Part shown: positions 1 to 13,000 of the stretch, piece after piece
How positions within the stretch are numbered: the stretch's first letter is position 1
Layout of the letters: every line of letters starts with the position of its first letter
Notes under the pieces: generated by a model
Seen by the model: only the letters and a program-made list of their open reading frames with translations
Database searches by the model: none
What the model was told of the DNA's origin: nothing
Origin: Phallusia fumigata
Lineage: Eukaryota; Chordata; Ascidiacea; Phlebobranchia; Ascidiidae
DNA: 52,759 nt
Assembly: GCA_008931825.1 (NCBI GenBank)
Contig: QXVZ01026443.1
Location: 4,774-57,532, forward strand
Reading direction: 5' to 3'
Translations under genes and position numbers: made by a program

Positions 1-397
1 AACGCATTCCATTAATTCATTTTATTTTACAGGCACCTTTAGGTGTCGCTCCTTGTCTACGTCCGCATAGACTTTATATGCCATTTTGTGAGGTGCGCAG
101 TAACTAAAATATACCGATAATGACAGTACGGAATAAACGTATTTATTTCGATGTATACGCTCCGTTAACATTTTTAAGGAGTCTGTACATAACTTTATTG
201 CAAAGAACAAACGGGAAAGACGGATGGCAATGTTGAACCGATTATACGCGTATAACGTATTATGTGTAGAAACGCAATGAAAAAGGCCGCACTTTGTGGT
301 TTTTTAATGTGCTATGACAACCTAATTTTGCTATTACAACTACATTTTAGATGATATCCCGCGTTCATCCAAGTTTTCAAAAGAAAACGTTTTAACC
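1..397. other. Left-edge non-coding sequence
   Basis: AT-rich sequence with only short open frames that show no family resemblance and no start or splice context. I see nothing functional in it before the transposon-like element that begins at 398. Confidence 0.5.
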
Positions 398-711
398 CGG
401 CGTTTCTTAAAGTGGGGCCCGCGGTCCGCTAGGGGTCCGTGAATCGATTTTAAATGGACCGCGATACGTCTTCAGTCTCTCCATATCGCGTGATTGCTGA
501 AATATATACGTTGACTGCGCCATTTGTGCCACCACCGCGCAATGCTGCTCTCTGATATCACAAGTAAGATAACTTAACTGTGGCACACACAAAGCATTGC
601 TTAATTGTAATCGTGTTAAAGAAAATTCCAGTTACATTTTCAGTGGACCGCAAATTATCGAAAAATCTGCAAGGGGACCGGTAATAACTTAAAAAAGTTT
701 GAGAACCACTG
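398..711. mobile_element. hAT-like non-autonomous element (MITE) with 8-bp target duplication
   Basis: The right end reads inward as CAGTGGTTCTCAAACTTTTT, the typical hAT-type terminal form. The left end begins CGGCGTTTCTTAAAGTGG, a diverged inverted counterpart matching at about 10 of the first 14 positions. The flanks are TTTTAACC (390-397) and GTTTAACC (712-719), a 7-of-8 match to the 8-bp target site duplication expected of hAT elements. The ~314-bp body has no transposase frame but carries repeated GGACCGC-like words near both ends. It is therefore a non-autonomous, degraded element. The family assignment rests on the termini and duplication only. Confidence 0.72.
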
Positions 712-719
712 GTTTAACC

Positions 720-2168
720 GATCAATTTGCTCGTCGTTTTTGACGAGCAACAACACACAAAAATATCATTACTTTGTTGCGGCCAGCGCCCTTTATCGAC
801 TATGATCGGGCGATGGCAAACAAATCATCATTTCACATCTGACAGCAATTGCGTTCCGCGCCGCCCAATACGGTGCTCTTGTTTCCCGGAGAAAAACAAT
901 ATGAATTCTCTCTTGCCACTTTATTGCCAACCGCTTATCACACACACGTATTAGCAAATATTGCGCGCAGGTTAGCGGGTCGGAGGTGATCGAAGGTCAA
1001 ATATAACCCGGGTCGATCGCCGCGCCTACTCAGATGAGGACGTGGAACTTGCTGGTGACATTCGTTTATCAAGAACTGTGGTGTTCCTGGCTCCATCGCT
1101 TGCATGACGACCAGTTTTGTGCGAGATTCGCGTGAATTGTTTTTGTCGCTAACTACATCATAACACAAAGGTTGCTTTAGGTAAGGAAAGTCCCAGTGCA
1201 TTTAGAAAAAATGATTTCAGCTGATTAGGACGGTAAAATAAGTTAAACTGTAAACGATAAATGTTGGTTTGGCTAACGTGCAGCGTACAAGTCAAACACA
1301 ATGATTGCGCTGCACCAACATTTGTATAAGATTCCTTTGAAATGTTTTTCTTAAATGTTTTCAAGAACATGAATATATAAGTTGGGATTAATGGCCAGGG
1401 GACTATTTTCCGCCTGCACAAGTTTAGCGACAGATTTAGGTGACGGTCAAATCGGCGCTTGATGTAGTTTTTTCGCGATTGGTTTGCCTTTACTGGATTA
1501 TGTGCCAAACATGGCATAGCGGTGGATATGTCAGATTTTAAGCCCATTGGGGCTTTTCTCTGCTGATTTGGTGTCTCATTATCGGTGAAAATCAATACGT
1601 AAAGCTATTAAACTAAACTCAGTAAGTGTTGTTGTAAACAACTCGAATCCGAAGCAGGCAGATATTACAGTTGATCCGCACTTTGATGGTTAATCAGGTC
1701 GACCAATGTTCCTTGTCTTGTAACACAGACACTTTAGAAAAAATTGGTTGGCAATTTCATTTTATATTTATCCTAAATAACATAATTACTGTACCAATAG
1801 CAGTTGTTTAGTTAAATAACTAACCACCGACCGCATAGTTTGTCAATTACCATATTCATTCTTATGTTCGCTTGGCCCGGGAGATTATGGCACTACACCT
1901 ATACAATTTTGTTTTAAGCAGAGACATCAGATGTGCGCTACTTAAGCCGGTCTAGTCAAATCCGCTGCAAAACGGCATACAACAATGGCGATTAAAATAT
2001 AAACTGAGAACAAAAGGGTCTTTCGATATCAGAAACGTTTATAATGTGTTTGCGTTAATTTTGTTGTCTAAATCAATATTTATTTCATACAGTCTGTTAC
2101 CGGCAAACTACACTGTCCATATCAGCGTTTGCATAGAATCACTTGACTTCATAACAGTAGCAAGGTAA
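720..2168. other. Non-coding region upstream of the SLC9B gene
   Basis: Contains several stop-bounded frames of 75-145 codons on both strands that overlap each other and resemble no known family. It presumably holds the promoter and any 5' untranslated exon of the exchanger gene. I cannot identify a specific promoter element. Confidence 0.4.
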
Positions 2169-5100
2169 ATGGGTTCAAACGACACCGAAATAACTATGAA
2201 TCGAGACGAGGGGTTCGTGATGCCCCCTTACCCAAGCCCCACTGTGTCGGGGGAACATTCCGGAAACGGATTTGTGCACGGGGACGAGGTGATCAAGGAA
2301 ACCGTTCTGGACGTTGAAGACAAACCCTACCAACAGGTAAATTCAAAAGAGTTTAGTAAAGTTAAATTTACGTGTCCAATGTGTAACGGCCATCGTTTTA
2401 TAGCCCCTGCACGACACACCAACAAATACGTTGGTTATCAGCAATGGTGGTGAGGAGAGAAAATCGCTCTTAAAGCTGGACTCCGATTCCTCCTACAGCT
2501 CTGACTCGATCACTAGAAGGAATGGTAAGCATTATTTTGTACATTACCTACATATTTAACTGTAAATAATATGCGTATCATACACATTACTTGGCTTACC
2601 CACGAGCGTATATACTTATCTACGATAGCGCCTCTAGCTTTAGAAATTTTCTCATTTAAACGTTTTCACGAATGCTTTTTGTTTAGAATCGTTCTGTGAC
2701 CGATTGGCTCATCTGTGCCAATGTTGCATGACTCAAAATTTCGACGAACCCCACCAAGAAGATTCGTGTGGAAGAAGATGCAGATGGGTTTTTCTCTGTC
2801 CACCTCATGGAAAACTTGCTAAGTTCATGTGCATCAGTAAGTAGCAAACATACATGTATTTTATCCGAAGGAGGGTATTAGCTTAAAAGTAATGTCCCTT
2901 GTTTGAAATGTGTTTCTTCGTTGTCAAAATTGTGAACAATCGGATCATAATCATTCGAAATTGTCCGAACCTTGTGTGACGCTGATTTCGAAAAAGAAAT
3001 GCAAAAGTCTGCTACCAACTCGCCTTGTTTATTTCCAGGGTCGACGCTCTGACTGCCATTTGTGTGTTTATACGATTGTTGTCCGCATATACATTTCGCA
3101 ATCACGTTTACCTGATGAGGTCAAATATTTGTTAACAACCAGACAAGCGCCTATCGCCTAGTTGTTCAGTCGAGGACAGTGGTTAATTAAAACTTTGTTG
3201 GTTGCCATGAAACGACGCTTTACAAGTTAACTCACTAACGCACAGCGTCAAAATCGCTGACATAAAGCTGTCACTGGTGTAAACCACGCAAATATTGCGC
3301 CACAAAAGAATTGGACCAACGATTTACCCCAACCCCAACTTTTCGACGACAGGAGCCAGATTAAAAATGTGGTCGACCATTATTTAAAGAGAGTGAATGG
3401 AGTTTGCAAAATCACAAAAAAAACGAAATATTAAGTTATGAGCTTACCAACGCACGATACAGGTCCGTTTTTAGACAGATTTTTGGAGTTTAAACCTTTA
3501 GAGCTTAACCAACCAGGTGATGTTTATTAACCCACGTTACTACATTTGCAACTTTTTTTTCAGTGGTGTTGGCCTTCCTATCATGGGGAGTCCCATGGAG
3601 CATTGCAAAGGATGAAGCGCTTCCAGGAGGAAACTTGTTTGGAATTATCATTCTGTTGCTATCGTGCATGGCAGCCGGTTGGTTAGTCAGCCACATTCCT
3701 TTGCCTGGAATTCCACCACTACCACCACTTCTAGGTAAGAGAATTAAGTAGTTTAGAGTGAGGTAAGTTATTTATGACTTTAAGAATCGATTGCAACGAA
3801 TCGCTTAGTTCTGGATGACTCTCGTAAAGGATCGGGCGCACACATTGAATTTAGTTTAGCGTTTTTTTGCGTTTGTTTTAAACAGTTGTGATTTAGGAAT
3901 GCTTGTTATGGGTTTCCTTCTCCGAAACGTCCCATACATCGACGTAGCCAAGGATATCGATCCACAGTGGTCATCTTCCCTTCGTCTTATTGCCCTCACG
4001 GTGATACTTACGAGAGCTGGAATCGGTCTGGATGGCAAGGTAAAAGTTGGCCGAACTTGAAGGGGAGTTAAAAGAAGTCGATTTATTGTTGCACCGCGCT
4101 AACTAACGGCAAGTTGTTTTTCGCAAATTTCGACCTTCGACCTTCGTGCACAATTAGAGTCACATGACTTGCGTCAGGTCAAATATTGCAATCTCCTTCG
4201 GTTTGGACATTTGTGTGCTTCCCCAATAAGCGAATTTGGGGTGTGACGTGCACTGGGAAGGCGCGAGTTTGCTGAGCGAGCATACCGGGTTAAAAGGTTA
4301 TCTTGCGGCGAGAGCTCGCTGCGCGTCATATGTTTGACTTGTTCTTGAAACTACAGGCGCTCTTGAAGCTAAAGTGGATTCTGTTGGGATTCGCCATTTC
4401 GACCTCGATCGTTGAATGTATCGTTGTGGCTGCTTTCTCCACATTAATGATTAGCTTTCCGTGGGATTGGGGATTCGTCATCGGGTAAGTCACCCATTGG
4501 GACCCGCCCAAAACAAGAATGACATTTTACCTAATTTGTTTCAACAATAATGGCGCAAGGTGTATGAATGCACTTACAGGTGCTTTACATCGCTCGCACG
4601 CTCTCACTGCATACAAATTTTACCTTGCCAATGAATGGTATATTCGAAAATATTTTTGCATAAGGCTTTTAGCTTCGTACTGTGAAGTATGTCAAAATTC
4701 AGGTATGGATCATGGAATAAAAAACACCTTTAAATCGATTCTACACGCCTTACTAGCATGAAAAGCTTGAACTTCAACAATTAAAACTATTTACAAGACA
4801 CCGCAGACTGCAAGAATCCCGATGGTTTCTCTGCTAACTAGGCAACATATTCCTGATTAGGATATCAATATATTCCTTGATTAATTTTCTGACACTCGTT
4901 TATTTTCGAACAGTTTTGTTCTATGTGCCGTCTCTCCAGCCGTGGTCGTCCCTTCATTGCTCTATCTACAAGACAAAGGGTACGGAGTCGAGGGGGGAAT
5001 TCCCACCTTCCTCATAGCCGGGGCTGCTCTTAATGACGTAATCGGCATCACGGGTTTTAACGTGGTCTTGGGAATGATATTTTCAGAAGGTTTGTATGTA

Positions 5101-7033
5101 TTCAAGTGGGTGATTTGATGTTGTAAACAAGGTCAACCGTTACATCTTCTAAACGTCTTTTGTCGTTTGGGTGCTTGTAGCCAACCAGTCCTGAGATAAA
5201 AAAGGGTGGCTCAATAAGACAAAGGGAATTAGCCTATGCAACATGAGTATCACCGCAAAACATTTTGTGTAAACAGTAGTCTGTTTATTTTTCGTAACGT
5301 CGTTTCTAGGGTTTAGTTCGAACCAAAAACGTATGACAAGGCAATTTATTGATTCAAGGTGGTTCCTGCAAACATGTCGATCATTTAATCAATGCATTCG
5401 AATGTTAATTGAACAAGCATTTAAAGTAGAAATTTCTGTAGCTTAACTACTGGTGTTGTATGCACATTTGTAACCATGGGAAAACGTTGACTAAAATCAA
5501 ATTTCAAAGAATTTGCGCTAAATGTTCGATGCAACCTGAAAGCGTTGGATCTAACATCAAAACCAAATATATCACCAGTACTTAAGGCCTTTAGAAAACT
5601 AATAGTTAAAAAGTTAAAATCATTTTTTTCTCGCAGGTGACATTATTGCGAAGATCATTCACGGACCACTTGAACTTGTACTGGGAATAGGAGCCGGAGT
5701 TGTGTTGGGAATTTTCTTGTGGTATTTTCCATCGGGCACCATGGTGAGAAATAAACGAAACATTGTTTTTTTGGCAAACAAGACAGAAAGTAAATAAAAA
5801 TGCGTGCCGATATGGTATTACTCGATGAACATATTACTTGTGATGAACATATTTTTAAGCACCGCGCTAATAAAATTTATCATGAAAACTCACTTCTGTT
5901 CCACAGAAAGGACGACACGGCTACCGAACCGGAATGTTGCTGGGATTGGCTTTGTTTTGTGGCTTTGCAAGCAAATTTATTCACTTCGCGGGGGCTGGGG
6001 CGCTTGCAACCTTGGTTATGGCCTTTGTAGCGGCGATAAGGTAATTTTAGACTCTTTGCTTTGAAACAATGTTTATGTTTGCTTTGTAACAATGTATTTT
6101 CTTGCGCTAAATGTCATTCATGACGTATTTAACTTTGTGTACGTTCATCTGTACCTGGTAGACGGCAGTTCAACTTAACACACACAAAAACGTTTTTGCA
6201 CAGATGGGGTCCAGAAAAGAAACCAGTTGCAAAGACATTTGCTAACCTTTGGGTGGTTTTCCAACCTCTTTTATTTGGTTTAATCGGCGCTTCAGTAACG
6301 ATTGATGCACTTCAACCATCAACTGTCGGTAAATAAATTATAACTTAAAAATGATAGAAAGGCATGATTGGGAAAAGTAATATTGCTTGTCTTTGCTTCC
6401 TGTAGGAATGGGTGCGGCGCTCATCCTTGTGGGTTTGGCGTTTCGAAGTGCTGTAGCTTTTCTGGGTGTTTACTGGTCGAAGTCATTCAACATGAAGGAA
6501 AAAAGTTTCTTGACCATTGCGTGGTTGCCTAAAGCGACTGTACAGGTAAAGTGAAACAAAAAAAATTAATTTTTCATGTGTTTTAGGCATGTTCTTTATA
6601 ACAATTAAGTTGTCTACTATTTTATTTTAGGCTGCTATTGGAGCTATTTCGCTGGACATGGCTATTGCAAACAATGCACCTCCAGAAGTCATTGAATACG
6701 GAACCAAGGTAAACTAAAAATAATGCTTTCAATACTGCAAAGGTTCAAAAGTTTTATAACAGTTGGTAGCAAGGACTCAACTTTTACATGCATGTACCAT
6801 GTTGTAGCGTGTTAACTCTACACAACATCAAATATGGAAAAACATTCTCCGGACAAAACTAATAAAAAATAATACAAAAGCACCCATTTGTTTTCCTGTA
6901 GGTACTCACTATAGCAGTTTTATCTATTTTGATGACTGCGCCTACCGGGGCCGCCGCCATTGGCCTAACTGGACCGAAACTACTCAAGCTTTCGCCAGAA
7001 TTCGAGAACAAAGACGAGAAGGAAAAACAATAA
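2169..7033 (+). CDS. SLC9B2: SLC9B (NHA2-like) sodium/proton exchanger, complete 13-exon gene
   Basis: Exons: 2169-2336, 2404-2524, 2687-2836, 3564-3734, 3897-4039, 4357-4484, 4914-5089, 5637-5743, 5907-6040, 6204-6328, 6406-6545, 6631-6708, 6902-7033. They total 1773 nt, encode 590 aa, and all phases close with GT-AG introns. Family role: cation/proton antiport across mitochondrial, lysosomal or plasma membranes. The first ~147 residues are a soluble tail with a Cys-rich stretch (~97-146) ending in CPPHGK, as in vertebrate NHA2. The membrane core follows, with ALPGGNLFGIII, SSSLRLIAL, RAGIGLD, AVSPAVVVPS, ITGFN, FQPLLFGLIGA and WLPKATVQAAIG (Lys517). The catalytic pair reads Asn334-Asp335 (codons 5032-5037), where family members known to me have Asp-Asp. 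The charged tail ends in KEKQ. The start is the first ATG of a clean open exon. A candidate polyadenylation signal AATAAA is at 7777. Confidence 0.95.
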
Positions 7034-10000
7034 CAAAAACACCATTTACATGTTGGCTTTCTAGTTAGATTGTAATTGACACCTGCACGTTGCACCAATC
7101 ACAAACTAATAATTATTTCACGCTTCGCAAATTCTTAGAGTTTTGTCTTTTTTTACTTTTTTCCTTGTACATACCGTTTAAATACAGTTTTTGCTTTAGA
7201 GGTTTTCCTTTTATTTCAACACCGTTAAAAGCTAGCAAACACAGTGGCTTTGCAGAGAGTGGGGCACAGTTGCTCAAATCGTCACCGAGAAATCGAATCG
7301 ACAATCTGTTAATTAATGTGTTTTTGTTAATTCGCAGTGCTAAAGGTCCCTCTGGAGGTCTCCAAGTCGCACTAATGTGTTAGCTTCGTTAAATGTAGTA
7401 AAAAAAGACTAAAACCTTGGGCAAAATATAGATGCATATTTTTCGGTTTTTGGATAGGCTACATAACGAGGACAATGAACAGAGACCCAAGTTCCAAAAA
7501 AATCTGTGTTTAATTTTGTATCGCAGATGTCGATATTTTCTAGTTTATGATGTATCCCTGTATGTAGCAATGCTAAAGGTTTGGTTAGAGTATGTGAAAA
7601 GGTCAAAGAAAACAACAAATGCAAAACACTTTTTTCTTTGCTACTTGGTTTTAGTGATCCATTATGATAAATAGCCAGTGTCTGCACAATGCAGGTTACA
7701 CAATAGGCTACTTAGATTATGCATCTCAACAGTGCAACTTAATTTAATATCATAAGAAATGTGTTTTATCGCCGCCAATAAATCAACTTTGTTTTGTTTA
7801 CCATAACCATAAACTTTCAACCGGCTTTTTGATATCGGGCGCTCAAAGAACATACATAGCAAATAAACCTCCGCCAACAACTACCTTGTTGCGCAATGTC
7901 AGCATTTGGGAAAAGGCCGAGAATTCAAAATTACGTAAAAGGTGGTATGTTTGTTGCTGATCGTAAATAATCCACCGCGCGGCAGGGCGGCGACCCGACT
8001 CTTGCAAAACACATGAAGAAGCAAACATAAGCCATGAAAGGGGCGGAGGCTCCGGACGACCCCCGAGGTGTTCACACGCAATTGTATTTGAGAGACAAAC
8101 AGCGCTAACTGAGGGAAGGTGCTGCAAACGATGGTATGGAGTGAAGTGTTTGTCGTCGATTTCGATTTGTGATAGGTCACGTATGTAATTACAAGGCATT
8201 GCATACCAACCGCTTATGTCTCGCTGGATAAACTTCGGCGAAAAATTCTTTACGCACAACAAACTATTATTGATTCTCGCTGAATTTGCCCCTCCAATCT
8301 GCTTCCTGAATGTTGGTACACATTAAGTCCATTTCATGTTTTATACGCTTGTACCCCTATTATATCCAATACCCCATATATATATGCACATATGTATGCG
8401 TAAGAGCATCTTTGTAGAACAATAGAAGCACTACTCTGCATTGAGTGATGTCAGAAGCACTGCTTCACCAATATTATGCCACACTAAAAAGGTACGTTAA
8501 GCAAATCGTGCAATATATGTGTAAAGCTACAAGGTTGCACATAATCGGTAGATGTTTTTTAGTTGTACGAAATGTTACTGCAATCTCAAGGGTGTTTTTA
8601 CCGAGGTTTCTAGTAGTCGCAAATACAATTTAGCGAAAGGATACTATTCGTGGCCCAACCTTCTATTATTCCATTCTTTCAGACCCGCTTTTGTTCCAAA
8701 ACAAATAATTTTCATGTTTCCAATTCAAACACATTCAGGTTCCGTCAGTCAACATTGCACAGGACTTTTATTGTTCGTGGTTGAGTGCAAGGTCACAGGA
8801 ACACCGTCAACCTGTCTACATTTGAAGTACATGTTTGACAGAAGGGCGTTTTGTGCACAAATATTTAAGGAGGAAATCTAACAGAATGTCACTGCAGATT
8901 TTTCTAGAACGCCACCTTTGGGTCAACTCTTTCAGGTAAGCTTTAAATCGACCAACTAAACGGAAAAGAAAGCTCTTGCACGACCACTGGTGGTAAGCAA
9001 TAAAAGCAATAAATATCCTGTAGTGATCAACACAATAAAAAAGCCGTTAATGATCAATCAATAGGGCATCATGTTTACTTTGTTCACAGACCGTAATTGA
9101 AATCAATGCACAGTAATTTACGTTTTTCAAAAACGCTTGAAACAAAAATGGGTTAGCTGAAGCGATTACTTGTAGCTGACCCTATTTATTTGTATGTGGC
9201 GGATTTAAACATGTTTTTATAAAACATTATTAGGAAATATGCAATGGTTTTAGTTTATGATTTTTTTTCGAAAAGAATACAACACACGAAACGATGCAAA
9301 TATTTGAACACGATAACAATAATTAGGACAGTGACCCTCAAGCGCCAAATCAACATTGGTAATTTCCGCGGGCAATAATTGCAAGAATAAGGCCAGGCAA
9401 GAATAATCAGTCGATAACAAACTTACAGAACAATTAAGACCAAACACCCCGTAAAATGTCAATGGCGGACCTCCTCGTTCTAAATACTTGGTACATAATG
9501 ACCTGTAGAATTTATTGTGACTATTGTTTAAGTAGAGGTGGCCAAAAAATAAGCAAGTTAATGGAGCTTTGATAAGAAAACCGTCAACCCAGGTATGTTT
9601 GTCCTCAACCAAGTTAACTAAGGCTTTAGCTAAGTTTTACGAGTTTAAAACAAAATTTTTAAGAAGACAATTTTTAAAAAGACAACGATACGTTAAACGT
9701 AGCACGTCTACCTCATCTATGGTTGTTTAAAATATGATCTCTACTCTGAATTTAGTTTTTTTTGTTTTTAAAAATCTATTTTTAGATCTGTCTCGGCGCC
9801 AAATTGCCGTTACATTTGCCTGAATAAAAACGAAAGCAAAACAATTAAAAGTTGGACTCGTAACACCGCCTGATGACGCCAAAGAGGCATTCTTCCGCTT
9901 GAAAAGGTTTTTCTGTTCCAGCTCGCTAATACGTTTATCAGTCGGCTCTATTCGATGATAGTGTACTGCATATTATCCCTGCATTTGCTTTATAAAATTA

Positions 10001-13000
10001 TTTCGAGAGATTGAAATATTGGATGTACCTGATTAGTACAGCTAGAGAATTTTAACCAATCAGAGAAAAAACAAAGTCGAAAAAAACGTTTGGTGTGTTT
10101 TCACCAAACGCCCTAGAAAAAACTTAACTGGGGGTTGAGAATGAATTCTGTAGCAAAAAAATATCTAGTCAAAGCTACAATTTTTAGGGCGGGGTAGATT
10201 TTCTGAACGATCAAGACGCTTGTCACACGATGTCGCTAAAGTTCAATAATTTCTTTCAATCACATGCATCAGATGTCCTTACGGCGTAGATACCATCTTT
10301 TTGTATTTATCTGTCTTTTGGATGTGCATTAGACCGAAAAAGTGCAACATATAACTAACAAAAGATTCAAAGCTCGTTTAGTCTATTAGCAAAAGGTGAA
10401 TAACATGCTGCAAATGGAGCAAAACTAGTTGACATTGCAAAAATGTTGCTTTCCGTTGGTGCCAAAATTTAACCAAGCATTCATCAAACGGAGATAACTA
10501 TCAGTTTTACACATTATATCGTAAATTTAGCAACATTCCTACTCGCGCCAATAATAAACTGTTGGTACCGCTTATACCCCAAGGCCAGTAATTTTATCGC
10601 ACTTCAAACGCGCAGGACGCACAGGGTGGAATCATCGCGTTATTCCCACCCGTCACGCAACTTATCTCACAGGGTTGGGGAAAACGCACCACGCCGTTGA
10701 CGATCCATTCGCGTTGCCTTTTATGGGAAGGCGTCCGGCAAACATACTTTCTCCGACTGCAGTGACGTCAACGCCGTAAGTTTTTACGTGCAGTCCAATA
10801 ACATTTGGGCCCTAGAGTTTTCTTTTCTGGTCCGCGTGCAACATAATTACGAGACCGGGCTGGCTTGAACCTTGGGATAGAGCATTGTTTGTCGCCGAAA
10901 TAGCATCGAGTGCGTCAATACGCTATCTCTGTGGCACGTTAATTGGGTACAACGTCGTGTGTCTGTCGCTTAGGTAACGACAGCTCACGTAAACATGTGA
11001 CAGGTGGGTCATGACGACGGCATTGAAGGACAATTACGAAACAAGTGACATAATTTGGCACATCAAAATAATTAGAACAACAAATTCCTTCTTAACCTAT
11101 GATTCACAAATCGGCAACGCTTTGGTTAATCATTGATGATTGTCAACTGCATTTTAAGGTGGAAACTTAACATGAAGTAATGAGGAAAATGTAATATAAA
11201 AACCAAAAATGTTGCCAAAATGTTTGAGAGTAAGTTTTGCAAGTAAGCTTTGGGAGAACCCTTGGTAAAGTAATATGACATTGGAAACAAGTAAAACTTA
11301 CACTCAAATTAGTTTCAAATAGGGCAAGATTTGGATTCATTTCTAAACGAGGTTTAGCTAAGCCAAAAAACATTCCCGGTTTACTGACTTTTAGCGTTCA
11401 TTTTAGAAGTATAAGCTCAACAGATAATGATTTTAAACTGTGTTGCGATTAGATTGGCTCGTTCAAGCCAAACCAAACACATTCATAAGAGAGTTCCTAA
11501 ACTTCATGATGACAGTACTTTGCATCTGTCACTATCCAAATGACATCATGCGACATTTTTGTTCATTACTAACCGGTAAAGTTTCCCTGTCGTAGATTAA
11601 TGAACGGACTTTGTTCGATCGGCGTCGTGAATCACGTGGCTATTTGAAGTATGACGTAGCCCGGCGCTATAATGCGCAAAAGTGATGTATTGGTAACACT
11701 TACGCTTATCAGAGGGCAGCACATAGCCAACATTCCACTGCTATGACGGGTGTAGGCTGTGGTGGTCTTGCTAATGCGCTGCAGAAATACCCTAAATAGT
11801 CAACTATCTCTAAAATTTCGAGGCACGGATTCTGGTCGTTTTGATGGCAACGTGGCAGATAAACACTACCCGTTTGAAGCACATTTTGCAAGCGGTTTTA
11901 AACTCAGTTTTTATAAACGGCTCCGCACTGGATCTATAGTTAACTTTTAAGTAAGTATATTTATTCGTTTGATAAGATTGAAAAAATGTCATTATCGCTG
12001 CCGGGCAAGCGTAACAAGCCAAAGCAGGTAATTCGTAGACGAAAATAGGCTTTAGGATATCATTAACTTATTTAGGCACGCTGAATTGCTTTAGTTAAGT
12101 GCAAAGTAACGCTGATTTGCATTATTAGTCGCGAGTGAGATCAAAAACAACATCATGGCGCAATACCTTGAAATTACGATTAATACAAAACGAAGAATAT
12201 CCCCACTCAAGTTGCGCAACAATTTCATGTGCGAAAATCACGTGCTTGCGCTATAATTGGCTCAATACTAATTGGACCCTGTTGTTACGGCAAAATGCGA
12301 TCACACTTCTATGTTAGCACACCTTTTTACCAACGACGGTTCAAGAGGTTATTAAATGCTGTAACGAATGACATCGGAAATGGCTTCAAAGTGATTACAC
12401 ACTCGAACTGCTGTCATTGTCGACCTTTAAATGCCATCTTAGGTAAATGCTACAAAAGTACAATAAATATAACACAAAGGCTTCTAATTTGTAGCTTTAG
12501 TCAAAAAATATCTTTGGTTTAAACGCAACACATACGCGATTTTATAACCAAACATGCTTAAATTGTCCCTTACAGCGAACCACCAGCTGCATTGTAGGAC
12601 AACTGTGGCTGACAAATAATTTTTTATGGTGTCAGCAATTTAGCTGTAAGACTGCAAACTTTACCGCGTTTGATTACGTGTTTGAACCCACAACTCAAAA
12701 CGTGATTGAAACTCAACAACATGTTTCTGGTTTGCTGCATTTCGTCGAACAATAGATGTAAATATTTACGGCAAAGCTATTGGTTAAAGTGTTTGTTTAC
12801 GAAAATGTTTTCAATTTTTTTAAAGAGACATCACGTAATGCCTTCGGTGGTTTTACGTAGCGGAAGTTCATTGAGTTCTGACAAAACAAAAACAGTGTTT
12901 TCAATATTACTGCGGTCGAAGATCTGATATCATCAGCGATACCAATGGTAATGCCTATATAAAGGAGTAGCCTTCACGACAACTGCCAACGCCGAGGTCA

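Noticed and set aside
5300-5330. GGTTCGAACT on the minus strand as a possible tRNA B box
   Set aside because: It lies inside an SLC9B intron, lacks the final CC, and has no cloverleaf around it.
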